From Gracilibacillus salitolerans (lineage in GTDB: Bacteria; Bacillota; Bacilli; Bacillales; Amphibacillaceae), in assembly GCF_009650095.1 (NCBI RefSeq), contig NZ_CP045915.1, forward strand, positions 1,550,001-1,614,000: a stretch of DNA of 64,000 bases. Reading direction: 5' to 3'. Below the pieces are notes generated by a model. It was not told the DNA's origin. It saw only the letters and a program-made list of their open reading frames with translations, and did not search any database. Below are positions 44,795-52,840 of this stretch, piece after piece. The translations under genes were made by a program, and so were the position numbers. How positions within the stretch are numbered: position 1 is the stretch's first letter; each line of letters starts with the position of its first letter.

Positions 44795-45999
44795 TCCATG
44801 AAAAGTACTATCAATTTATAGAAGAACAAGAAAAATTAATCAAGCGTAAAAATCTGGAAAATAAGCAATTTTATAATGGTGTTTATACGAAATTTCAACA
44901 TCCGGCACTAACAAGACATCATGTTCCACTTCATTGGCGTTTTGATTTGAATAAGGACACAAATCCTTTCTTTATGGAACGTTTAGGTGTAAATGCGACG
45001 TTTAATCCTGGTGCAATCTATCATGAAGGACGATATTACATGGTGGTTCGGTTGGAAGGGGTAGACCGTAAATCGATTTTTGCTTTAGCAGTAAGTGACA
45101 ATGGTGTAGATCAGTTCCGATTCATTGATACACCACTCGTTTGGGAAGATATCGATCAAGAAGAAACAAATATATATGATATGCGGTTAGTAAAGCATGA
45201 AGATGGTTGGATTTATGGTATTTATTGTTCAGAAAGTAAAGACGCGAATGCAGATGAATTTGATACATCTAGTGCGGTGGCACAAGCAGGACTGGTACGG
45301 ACTAATGATCTCAAGAACTGGGAACGTTTGCCGAATATTAAGACACCATCACCACAACAGCGTAATGTCGTCTTACATCCTGAATTTGTTAATGGCCAGT
45401 ATGCCTTCTATACTCGACCACAAGACGGGTTTATTTCGACGGGTTCTGGTGGAGGAATTGCATTCGGGTTAACAAAGGACATTACGAATCCAATTATTAA
45501 GGATGAACAAGTTATTCAAGGTAAGAAATATCATACGATTTATGAAGTGAAAAATGGCCAAGGACCTGCACCAATTAAGACAAATAAAGGCTGGATTCAC
45601 ATCGCACATGGTGTGCGTAATACAGCTGCTGGCTTGAGATATGTGCTTTATACCTTTGCGACGAGTTTAGAAGACCCTACGAAGCTAATCGCTTTACCAG
45701 GTGGTCATTTTATTGCGCCATATGACCAGGAACGTACGGGTGATGTGTCTAACGTTATTTTCTGTAATGGTGCAGTCGTAAATGAACACAAAGAGGTGTT
45801 TGTTTATTATGCATCAAGTGATACGAGAATTCATGTCGCGAAAACAACGATAGATCAGTTAGTAGATTACACGTTTAATACGCCAGAAGATCCATGCCGC
45901 TCTTTAGAAAATGCACAGCAACGTAAAGATTTAATTGAAAAGAATGAAGCATTATTGAAAGAGAGACATCATAGTTCACCCTTTTCTGACGATCAATAA
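44791..45999 (+). CDS. GH130 4-O-beta-D-mannosyl-D-glucose phosphorylase
   Basis: This cytoplasmic enzyme splits mannosyl-glucose with phosphate, giving mannose 1-phosphate and glucose. The 402-residue protein carries GH130 signatures: [20 protein letters not shown], the catalytic Asp130 in [27 protein letters not shown] and [11 protein letters not shown]. The signature set fits subfamily 1 (mannosylglucose phosphorylase). It starts at an ATGA overlap with the epimerase gene, so the two are translationally coupled. It completes the known epimerase-phosphorylase route for mannobiose. Confidence 0.93.
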   Translation: MIHEKYYQFIEEQEKLIKRKNLENKQFYNGVYTKFQHPALTRHHVPLHWRFDLNKDTNPFFMERLGVNATFNPGAIYHEGRYYMVVRLEGVDRKSIFALAVSDNGVDQFRFIDTPLVWEDIDQEETNIYDMRLVKHEDGWIYGIYCSESKDANADEFDTSSAVAQAGLVRTNDLKNWERLPNIKTPSPQQRNVVLHPEFVNGQYAFYTRPQDGFISTGSGGGIAFGLTKDITNPIIKDEQVIQGKKYHTIYEVKNGQGPAPIKTNKGWIHIAHGVRNTAAGLRYVLYTFATSLEDPTKLIALPGGHFIAPYDQERTGDVSNVIFCNGAVVNEHKEVFVYYASSDTRIHVAKTTIDQLVDYTFNTPEDPCRSLENAQQRKDLIEKNEALLKERHHSSPFSDDQ

Positions 46000-46121
46000 A
46001 AAAGCCAGGTTTAAACTGAATTAGGGTAAAACTAACAAGAATTAAGTTAAATTATTAAGTAATTTTTCTTTAAAAATGTTATGATAAGTATTATGGGAAG
46101 ATAGAGTATGGGGTGAACAAA

Positions 46122-47129
46122 TTGAAGTCAAATGTCACGATGAAAGATATCGCGGAAAAATTAAATGTTAGCAGTGTTACTGTGTCTAAAGCGCTGAATG
46201 ACAAAGAAGGCGTTAGTGAAGAATTAAAAGGAAAAATTAAAGCCTTAGCGGATAAAATGGGGTATCGATACAATACGATGGCAAAATCGATGAAAGATGG
46301 CAAGTCATACAATGTGTGTGTCATCATCCCTGAACGGTATACTGGAATGACGCAGTCTTTTTATTTAAAAGTATATCAAGCGATTTCACAAATATTAGAA
46401 GATCGTGGTTATTACGGTATTATTCATATTTTGCCGAACGAAGACGAAGATCAACTAAAGTTACCACGCATTTATCATGAGCGTAGAGTAGATGGATTTA
46501 TTATGCTTGGGCAACCTAGCAAAGAATATATTGAGTTAATGCAGAGTGTTGAAATGCCTTTGGTTTTCCTCGATTTTTATGATGAGAATGATAATGTAGA
46601 TGCAGTCATTACGGATAACTTTTACGGTGCTTATGAAATAACAAATTCCTTGATTCAACAGGGACACAAAGAAATTGCGTATGTCGGCAATTTATTCTCC
46701 ACGAGTAGTATTCAGGACCGTTTTCTAGGATACTATAAATCGTTGTTAGAACATAAAATTCATTTAAAGCAAGAATATGTAATTAGTGATCGCGATGACC
46801 GGGGAGCTTTTATTGAAATGGATTTACCGGAACAAATGCCAACTGCTTTCGTTTGTAACTGTGATCAAGTAGCACACTTACTTATAGAAAGGTTAAATAA
46901 AGATGGATATAGCGTGCCAGAAGATTGCTCTGTGGTCGGATTTGATAATGATATTTATGCCACTCTGTCAACACCTCATCTGACAACTGTGGAAGTAGAT
47001 ATTGAAGAGATGGCGAAAAACACGGTTAAATTTATTTGCGATAAAATGGATAACCCAGAAGCGAAATTCGGAAGAGTAGCAGTAAAGGGTAAAATTATCT
47101 ATCGTGAGTCTGTAAAAGCGGTAAAATAA
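46122..47129 (+). CDS. LacI-family regulator, probable mannan-regulon repressor
   Basis: The 335-residue protein has an N-terminal LacI helix-turn-helix (VTMKDIAEKLNVSSVTVSKA) with hinge helix, then a periplasmic-binding-protein-like effector domain with VDGFIMLG and PEDCSVVGFDND. The TTG at 46122 fits GGGGTGA upstream better than the GTG at 46113. It lies in the middle of the mannan locus. Four promoters of the locus share a 16-bp palindrome with a central CG, the type of site LacI proteins bind, so this is the most likely regulator of them. The inducer is probably a manno-oligosaccharide. Confidence 0.9.
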   Translation: MKSNVTMKDIAEKLNVSSVTVSKALNDKEGVSEELKGKIKALADKMGYRYNTMAKSMKDGKSYNVCVIIPERYTGMTQSFYLKVYQAISQILEDRGYYGIIHILPNEDEDQLKLPRIYHERRVDGFIMLGQPSKEYIELMQSVEMPLVFLDFYDENDNVDAVITDNFYGAYEITNSLIQQGHKEIAYVGNLFSTSSIQDRFLGYYKSLLEHKIHLKQEYVISDRDDRGAFIEMDLPEQMPTAFVCNCDQVAHLLIERLNKDGYSVPEDCSVVGFDNDIYATLSTPHLTTVEVDIEEMAKNTVKFICDKMDNPEAKFGRVAVKGKIIYRESVKAVK

Positions 47130-47130
47130 A

Positions 47131-47180
47131 GTAAGACTTCCAACACTAGAGGTTTTACGGACGATTAGCACCGTGATAAA
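47131..47180 (+). repeat. Dispersed intergenic repeat, short form (copy F)
   Basis: It starts GTAAGACTTCCAACACTAGA, continues GGTTTTACGGACGATTAGCA and ends CCGTGATAAA. This matches copy B in the opposite orientation. It begins two bases after the lacI stop and abuts the terminator at 47181. Confidence 0.75.
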
Positions 47181-47214
47181 CAAAAACCAAGGTGGACTTG
47201 CCTTGGTTTTTGTC
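47181..47214 (+). terminator. Rho-independent terminator after the LacI gene
   Basis: CAAAAACCAAGG pairs perfectly with CCTTGGTTTTTG around an eight-base loop, with a T-rich right arm. Confidence 0.85.
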
Positions 47215-47244
47215 TGTCAATATGAAGTAAAAGGGTGATGATGG

Positions 47245-47841
47245 ATGAGTGGTTCCATTCAAAAAGTATTTCAGTTTTGCTATAAACTATTTTTAATTAG
47301 TTTTTATTATTGGTTGTACCTGCTAAAAGGGATCGTTATATATAGTTTTATACCAGCAACGGCATCATTGCTTCAAACGAGTGAGCAATTTTTAATAAAA
47401 GAAAACCCAGAAGATATCGGTGAGTTATTCAAGAAAAATTATCAAGGGTATGATTCGTATCGATTTGTATCCTTTTTTAGTATTATGTTTATTATTCTGA
47501 GTTACACTGCCTTATTTTTTACTAATAGATCCGATCATCCATTTAGTTTAGCGTTTATTATTCTAATTATTTATCTCATGATTTTGTTTGTTGCTAACTT
47601 TACTTTTGTAATGTATTACCTGATGAACGGTATAAAAGATTGGAAGAACTTGTTGGCATTAGCCTTCGTTTCTTCCATAAAATATCCGCTAAGATCTTTA
47701 TATATATTATTTATTTTAGCGATTTTATATTTTTTGTTCACCTGGAATCTTGTTGCGTTTATCGCACTTGCTCCTTGTATATACGGTTGTGGTATAACCA
47801 CTAGTTTTATCAAATTTTCACCTCCCTTTTTAGAAAAGTAA
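47245..47841 (+). CDS. DUF624 (YesL-like) membrane protein
   Basis: The 198-residue protein has four or five hydrophobic segments and the N-terminal FQFCYKLFLISFYYWLYLLK followed by PATASLL, the pattern of YesL/DUF624 proteins. Such proteins are regularly encoded beside YesMN systems and CUT1 importers, as here. Their molecular role is unknown. AGGGTGATG precedes the ATG. A terminator follows. Confidence 0.8.
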   Translation: MSGSIQKVFQFCYKLFLISFYYWLYLLKGIVIYSFIPATASLLQTSEQFLIKENPEDIGELFKKNYQGYDSYRFVSFFSIMFIILSYTALFFTNRSDHPFSLAFIILIIYLMILFVANFTFVMYYLMNGIKDWKNLLALAFVSSIKYPLRSLYILFILAILYFLFTWNLVAFIALAPCIYGCGITTSFIKFSPPFLEK

Positions 47842-47881
47842 GAGATCTTAACATCAAAAATTCAATAAATGGAAGAGCTTG

Positions 47882-47912
47882 CCCTTGGGAGTACTTCTCA
47901 AGGGATTTTTTA
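47882..47912 (+). terminator. Rho-independent terminator after the YesL-like gene
   Basis: CCCTTGGGA pairs with TCTCAAGGG (one mismatch) and is followed by ATTTTTTAT. Confidence 0.8.
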
Positions 47913-47958
47913 TGATTCTTTTATAACTTTAACGCTAAATTAATCAATACTATCTACG

Positions 47959-48086
47959 TTTAACACGATGCTAATCGTCCGTAAACCCCGTTTCAAGGTT
48001 TAAGTAAATCAAAGGAGCTAAGTCCCTGATAAGTTTCGCTAACCCTCAATGGGGACAACCCCCCCCACTAGGGAAGTCTCACTTTG
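47959..48086 (-). repeat. Dispersed intergenic repeat, long form with deletion (copy G)
   Basis: On the minus strand it has the start AGTGAGACTTCCCTAGTGGG, the arm GGTTAGCGAAACTTATCAGG and the closing arm ACGGACGATTAGCATCGTGT. A central part present in copy E is missing. It lies in the 429-base gap between the YesL-like gene and the promoter of the second importer. Confidence 0.72.
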
Positions 48087-48184
48087 TATAAAAATTAGCA
48101 TCTTTTAAAGGTGGTATAACCGTTGAAGATTTTTTAAGTTGCGTATAAACCATAAAATACTTATAAAAAATTCTAAAAAAAGTG

Positions 48185-48241
48185 TTGACCGGCAAACGTT
48201 TTCAAGTTATTATTAAGTTATTGTTAACTTAACGTTAACTT
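48185..48241 (+). promoter_or_regulatory. Promoter with cre site and tandem LacI-type operators
   Basis: TTGACC (48185-48190) and TATTAT (48208-48213) are 17 bases apart. The spacer contains GGCAAACGTTTTCA, whose complement TGAAAACGTTTGCC is a good CcpA site. Immediately downstream are two overlapping 16-bp palindromes, AAGTTATTGTTAACTT (48215-48230) and AACTTAACGTTAACTT (48226-48241). The operon is thus probably under both catabolite repression and local repression. Confidence 0.8.
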
Positions 48242-48270
48242 AATGATGAATAAGGAAGGGGTCAAAAAAC

Positions 48271-49632
48271 ATGAGTAAAAAATTATTAGTGTTTTTTGCA
48301 AGTATGTTAATCGTATTAGGGGTCATTGCAGGATGCTCATCAGATAGTGAAGATACTAGCAATGACAATGGTGAAGACACAGGTTCTGATGCACCACTTT
48401 ATGAAAACTGGAAAGATAAAGATCCAGGAGAAATTGAAGGAGACCTTACTGTCATCACACACAGAACGGATATTGTAGATTCTGTCTACCAAGATTATAA
48501 AGATCAATTCAATGAAAAATATCCGAATGTAAATGTAGAGTTTGAAGCACTAACAGATTACGGTGGAGAAATCATGCCACGTATGAACACACAAGACTAC
48601 GGTGATGTACAATACTTACCAGTAGAAGTACCAATTGCAGATATTCCAAACTTCTTTGAGCCGATGGGTAAATTAGATGAAATGGAAGAACATTATTTAG
48701 GTGTAGAAGAACGTGCGGTTGATAATACGGTTTATGGTATTCCAATTGCCGTAACTTACACAGGTGTTATTTATAACAAAGCCGTATTTGAAGAAGCTGG
48801 TGTGGAAGGAATTCCAGCTACTCAAGAAGAGTTTATGGATGCCATGCAAAAAATTAAAGAAAACACAGATGCAGTTCCACTTTATACGAACTATGCAGAT
48901 GGTTGGCCGTTAACACAATGGGAAGGTGCTGTAACGACAACTGCTGGAGATGCTGATTACTACAATGTGGACATGCTAGACGAACCGACGCCATTTGATG
49001 AAGGCGATCCACACTATGAACACTATAAATTAATGTATGATCTAGCTAAACAAGGTTTGATTGAAGAAGATCCGTTAACAACTGATTGGGAATCTTCAAA
49101 AGTAAGAATGAACAATGGCGAAATTGCAGCAATGGTATTAGGTTCTTGGGCTCTTGAACAAGTTCAAGGTGCTGGAGAAAATGCAGATGACATTGCCATT
49201 ATGCCATATCCGACTGATGCAGAATCTACCATCTTCTCATTGGGTGCTGATTTGAATATTTCTATTAATCAACATAGTGAAAACAAAGAAGCAGCTTTTG
49301 CTTGGGTTGATTGGTTTATTCATGAATCAGGATATTCTGTCGAACAAGCTGGTGGTATTAGTGCATCTAAAGATGTTCCATTACCAGAAGCTTTAGCAGC
49401 TGGTGAAGAACAAGGATGGGAATTCTCGATGTTAACACCTTCTCCAGAAGGTAAAAAAGGCTTGTTAGATGAAATTGATAAAGAATCTGAAGTTGGTCTT
49501 TGGTTAGAACCTCGCAAACAAATTTTAATTGAAGCAGCCATTGGTAACCGTGACGACTCATTCGATGATTTAATGAACAAGTGGAATGAAGATTGGGCTG
49601 CTGCTCACGAAAAGATTGTGAACGAAGAATAA
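48271..49632 (+). CDS. Sugar ABC importer solute-binding lipoprotein (CUT1, second system)
   Basis: The 453-residue protein has a lipoprotein signal (LLVFFASMLIVLGVIAGC) and an acidic linker, followed by a family-1 extracellular binding domain (VITHRTDIVDSVYQDYKDQF near the start). It presents an oligosaccharide to the permeases encoded at 49957 and 50831. The binding protein gene is separated from the permease genes by 324 bases holding a repeat and a terminator-like hairpin, which would raise the binding protein level over the permeases. The mannan-degrading genes downstream indicate the ligand type. Confidence 0.88.
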   Translation: MSKKLLVFFASMLIVLGVIAGCSSDSEDTSNDNGEDTGSDAPLYENWKDKDPGEIEGDLTVITHRTDIVDSVYQDYKDQFNEKYPNVNVEFEALTDYGGEIMPRMNTQDYGDVQYLPVEVPIADIPNFFEPMGKLDEMEEHYLGVEERAVDNTVYGIPIAVTYTGVIYNKAVFEEAGVEGIPATQEEFMDAMQKIKENTDAVPLYTNYADGWPLTQWEGAVTTTAGDADYYNVDMLDEPTPFDEGDPHYEHYKLMYDLAKQGLIEEDPLTTDWESSKVRMNNGEIAAMVLGSWALEQVQGAGENADDIAIMPYPTDAESTIFSLGADLNISINQHSENKEAAFAWVDWFIHESGYSVEQAGGISASKDVPLPEALAAGEEQGWEFSMLTPSPEGKKGLLDEIDKESEVGLWLEPRKQILIEAAIGNRDDSFDDLMNKWNEDWAAAHEKIVNEE

Positions 49633-49688
49633 ATCGAAGTGTAATTTAATCACGATGAATTTCCTTTACTGCCATAAAGTAAAACTAT

Positions 49689-49830
49689 CAACGGTTGGGA
49701 CTTTAACTCCAATGTTGGTTAGCGAAACTTTTCAGGGTATGAGCGTCCGTTTTCCTCACCTATACTTTCTGTGGTTCTCCTAAGTGTTTGAAGTGGGGAT
49801 CTTGCGGACGTTCGTTCACTGTGAAAATGA
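49689..49830 (+). repeat. Dispersed intergenic repeat, long form (copy H)
   Basis: This plus-oriented, diverged copy has a first hairpin (CAAC..TTGGGA with CTCCAA..GTTG), then GGTTAGCGAAACTTTTCAGG, AGCGTCCGTTTTCCTCACC and the closing GCGGACGTTCGTTCACTGTG. It follows copy E over its whole length with many changes. It lies inside an operon, between the binding-protein gene and its permease genes. Confidence 0.65.
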
Positions 49831-49887
49831 TAGATTACAGAAAGTCTCCTTACAAATAATAGAATAATAGAGAGAAAAGTGAAAATT

Positions 49888-49935
49888 AAATGAAATGTTG
49901 GAAGTGCAAGCAACTTCCAGTTTCATTTAGTTTTT
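49888..49935 (+). terminator. Intra-operon terminator-like hairpin
   Basis: AAATGAAATGTTGGAAGT pairs with ACTTCCAGTTTCATTT and is followed by AGTTTTT. It lies 20 bases before the first permease gene and may let only part of the transcripts continue. Confidence 0.6.
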
Positions 49936-49956
49936 ACCAGGAGGTGCGACAATCAG

Positions 49957-50829
49957 ATGTTTTCCAAATTATCATATAGAACACAACGAATCATTATTAT
50001 TGTATCCTTTTTAATTGTGCCACTTACATTACTTGCTACATTTTCCTTTTTACCTGTTGCCAATATGTTCTGGTACAGTGTTACAGACTGGAATGGTTAT
50101 AGTGATAAAGAATTTGTAGGCTTGGAAAATTATATCACTGTATTTACAGATCCAGAGTATTTCCGAGTATTCGGGGTCAGCTTGTACTATTTCTTTGCAA
50201 CATTCCTGCAAATGGGAATTGCACTATATTTTGCAACGATTTTAAGCTTTAAAGTTCGATTAAAAAACTTTTTTAAAGGTGTTATTTTCTTCCCGTACTT
50301 ACTTAATGGGGTAGCAATTGGGTTTATGTTTTTATTTTTCTTCCGACCTGATGGTGCCTTGGACACCGTGCTACAAATGATTGGCCTTGGAGAGTTGACA
50401 ATGCATTGGCTCGGTAATCCGGATATAATCAATATTTCTTTAGCTGGTACATCTATTTGGAGATACATGGGCTTTAACTTCATTATTTTCTTAGGTGCGA
50501 TATCATCCATCTCTGGGGAAATTTATGAAGCAGCTGAAATTGATGGTGCAAACCGTTGGCAACAATTCCGCTACATTATTATGCCAAGTATCCGTATCAT
50601 TATTTCATTAAACCTTGTATTAGCAATTAGTGGTGCTTTAAGTGCATTTGAAATTCCATATATTATGACTGGTGGTGCAAATGGTAGTGCGACATTTGTT
50701 ATTCAAACAGTAGACACAGCATTTAAATATGGGAAAATTGGTCTAGCATCAGCGATGGCAGTTATTCTCTTGTTTATCGTTATTATTGTAACGGTCTTAC
50801 AAAAACGATTCTTTTCGGAGGAGGATTAA
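49957..50829 (+). CDS. CUT1 sugar ABC importer permease (first, second system)
   Basis: The 290-residue membrane protein has six helices and the EAA loop with YEAAEIDGANRWQQFRYII. It pairs with the next permease, whose gene starts one base after its stop region. AGGAGGTG precedes the ATG. It serves the binding protein encoded at 48271. No dedicated ATPase is present in the operon. Confidence 0.9.
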   Translation: MFSKLSYRTQRIIIIVSFLIVPLTLLATFSFLPVANMFWYSVTDWNGYSDKEFVGLENYITVFTDPEYFRVFGVSLYYFFATFLQMGIALYFATILSFKVRLKNFFKGVIFFPYLLNGVAIGFMFLFFFRPDGALDTVLQMIGLGELTMHWLGNPDIINISLAGTSIWRYMGFNFIIFLGAISSISGEIYEAAEIDGANRWQQFRYIIMPSIRIIISLNLVLAISGALSAFEIPYIMTGGANGSATFVIQTVDTAFKYGKIGLASAMAVILLFIVIIVTVLQKRFFSEED

Positions 50830-50830
50830 G

Positions 50831-51661
50831 ATGAAAGCGAAATATGCGGCGGGAAGCATTTTAAAGTATGGTTCATTAATTTTAGGAGTAATTGTTGCTC
50901 TTCTACCCATTTTAGTTGTATTTTTTGCCTCATTTAAGACAGGTGCAGAATATACAACAACAGGTCCATTAACTCCTCCAAGTGACTGGACGAATTTCGA
51001 TAACTTTAAACGTGCCTTTGTAGAAGGGAACATGCTAAATGGCTTTAAAAATACCGTCATAATACTTGTTATCTCGATCATTGGGACTACACTAATTGGC
51101 TCTATGGTTGCCTTTGTTCTCAATCGATTCAAGTTTAGAGGTAGTAAATTAATTTTAGGGGCGTTCTTACTTGCAACGTTAATACCTGGGGTAACAACAC
51201 AAGTAGCAACATTCCAAATCGTAAATGGACTTGGTTTATTTAATACAATGTGGGCAGCGATCGTGCTTTACTTAGGTACCGACATTATTGCTATCTATAT
51301 TTTTCTGCAATTTATGAATTCGATTTCGGTTTCATTGGATGAATCAGCAATGTTAGATGGTGCATCTTATTTTACGATTTACACGAAAATTATTTTACCG
51401 TTATTAAAACCAGCAATTGTTACGGTCATTATTGTAAGAGGTATTTTCGTTTATAACGATTTCTATACACCATTCTTATACATGCCGAAAACAGATTTGC
51501 ATGTTATCTCAACAGCACTATTTAAATTCCAAGGGCCATACGGGTCAGAATGGGAAGTTATTTGTGCAGGGATTATGCTTGCGATTATTCCAACATTTAT
51601 TGCATTTATTTCCTTGCAAAAACATATATATAATGGTTTAACATCAGGATCAGTAAAATAA
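50831..51661 (+). CDS. CUT1 sugar ABC importer permease (second, second system)
   Basis: This 276-residue permease has six helices and the EAA loop with DESAMLDGASYFTIYTKII, plus the C-terminal HIYNGLTSGSVK typical of the MalG-like half. GGAGGA precedes the ATG, overlapping the end of the first permease gene. It completes the membrane channel of the second importer. The GH113 gene follows 11 bases later. Confidence 0.9.
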   Translation: MKAKYAAGSILKYGSLILGVIVALLPILVVFFASFKTGAEYTTTGPLTPPSDWTNFDNFKRAFVEGNMLNGFKNTVIILVISIIGTTLIGSMVAFVLNRFKFRGSKLILGAFLLATLIPGVTTQVATFQIVNGLGLFNTMWAAIVLYLGTDIIAIYIFLQFMNSISVSLDESAMLDGASYFTIYTKIILPLLKPAIVTVIIVRGIFVYNDFYTPFLYMPKTDLHVISTALFKFQGPYGSEWEVICAGIMLAIIPTFIAFISLQKHIYNGLTSGSVK

Positions 51662-51672
51662 CGGAGGTAACT

Positions 51673-52602
51673 ATGGAGTATATTAAGGGGTTCACGTTTG
51701 GCTGGGGAGCTAAACGTGGAGATTTTACCAAACCAGAAGCAAAAGAATCTTTACAATTAATGAAAGAAAGAACAGCAAGTAATTATGTTATTTTTGCTTT
51801 AGCTGCGACACAAGAAACAGCCTTTTCTACAGATGTTGTCTATAAAGGTGAACATATCGTAACAGATGAAGAACTAATAGATATGATTGACTATGCGCGA
51901 AGTATAGATTTAAAGGTAATGATCAAACCTACCGTCAACCCTGCTGATGGGATTTGGCGAGCACATATCAACTTCTTTGATATAGACGTACCATGTGAAC
52001 CGAAATGGAGAGATTGGTTTAAAAGTTATACAGAATATCAATTACATTATGCCAAGATAGCCGAAGAAAAAGAGGCTGAAATGTTTATTGTTGGCTGTGA
52101 AATGGTGCAAACAGAGCGTCGTGAATCAGAATGGCGCAAGTTAGTAAAAGATGTCCGTGAAGCATATTCAGGTTTAATCACGTATAACACGGATAAATAC
52201 CAGGAAGCAAATGTAGCATGGTGGGATGAAGTAGACGTTATTTCATCCAGTGGTTATTATCCGTTAGGCGATTGGGATAATCAATTAGATCGAATTGAAA
52301 AAATTATCAAGCCTTTTAATAAACCGTTTTTCTTTGCAGAAGCAGGTTGTCCAAGCAGAACAGGTTCAGCACAGGTTCCGAATGACTGGGGAATGGAAGG
52401 CGAAATAAATCAAGAGGAACAAAAAGCCTTTTATCAAGATATGTTTGAAAAAACAGCAAACCGTGATTGGGTAAGAGGTTTTGGGCTTTGGGACTGGAAA
52501 GCAATTCTCTATCCAGAATCTGAAGCAGATCAAGACTCTGATTATGCCGTATTCGGAAAAACTGCAGAAAAGGTCATCAAAGATTTCTATCAAACAAGGT
52601 AA
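51673..52602 (+). CDS. GH113 beta-mannanase-like hydrolase (first copy)
   Basis: The 309-residue protein begins YIKGFTFGWGAKRGDF and has the GH113 active-site pattern: acid/base Glu143 in VGCEMVQTE and nucleophile Glu223 in FFFAEAGCPSR. The 80-residue spacing equals that of the characterised Alicyclobacillus enzyme (Glu151/Glu231). GH113 enzymes cleave beta-1,4-mannosidic bonds. There is no signal peptide, so it should act on imported manno-oligosaccharides in the cytoplasm. It is directly linked to the importer operon, and a paralogue lies at 55306. Confidence 0.9.
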   Translation: MEYIKGFTFGWGAKRGDFTKPEAKESLQLMKERTASNYVIFALAATQETAFSTDVVYKGEHIVTDEELIDMIDYARSIDLKVMIKPTVNPADGIWRAHINFFDIDVPCEPKWRDWFKSYTEYQLHYAKIAEEKEAEMFIVGCEMVQTERRESEWRKLVKDVREAYSGLITYNTDKYQEANVAWWDEVDVISSSGYYPLGDWDNQLDRIEKIIKPFNKPFFFAEAGCPSRTGSAQVPNDWGMEGEINQEEQKAFYQDMFEKTANRDWVRGFGLWDWKAILYPESEADQDSDYAVFGKTAEKVIKDFYQTR

Positions 52603-52609
52603 AACAACG

Positions 52610-52647
52610 GAAGTCGTTCTGTCTGCTATCAGATAGTACGACTTCTC
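52610..52647 (+). terminator. Hairpin after the first GH113 gene
   Basis: GAAGTCGT pairs with ACGACTTC, with an inner CTATCAGATAG stem, followed by TCCTAT. It may reduce read-through toward the beta-mannosidase gene. Confidence 0.5.
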
Positions 52648-52652
52648 CTATA

Positions 52653-52806
52653 GTACGTGTTCAAAAAGTTGCCAAATTAGAAGCAAGAAGGTCGAGGAGG
52701 TGCAATTTCGAGTAGCGGAACGTATGCTTTTTGATACGTGAGCAACGGAGAAATAAGCCAACGAAGAGATTCGCCGCTTATCATTTGGTGAATTTTTGAA
52801 CAACCT
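52653..52806. repeat. Bacillaceae-type intergenic repeat with inverted ends
   Basis: The element starts GTACGTGTTCAAAAAGTTGC and ends ATTTGGTGAATTTTTGAACA; the ends form an imperfect inverted repeat of about 20 bases. The inside (AGAAGGTCGAGGAGGTGCAA, ACGAAGAGATTCGCCGCTTA) belongs to a repeat I recognise from several Bacillaceae genomes. It has no transposase and lies within the mannan operon between the GH113 and GH2 genes, so it looks like a small non-autonomous insertion. Confidence 0.7.
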
Positions 52807-52840
52807 CTTATATAGAATTCTAAATTGAGTGGGGTGTATT

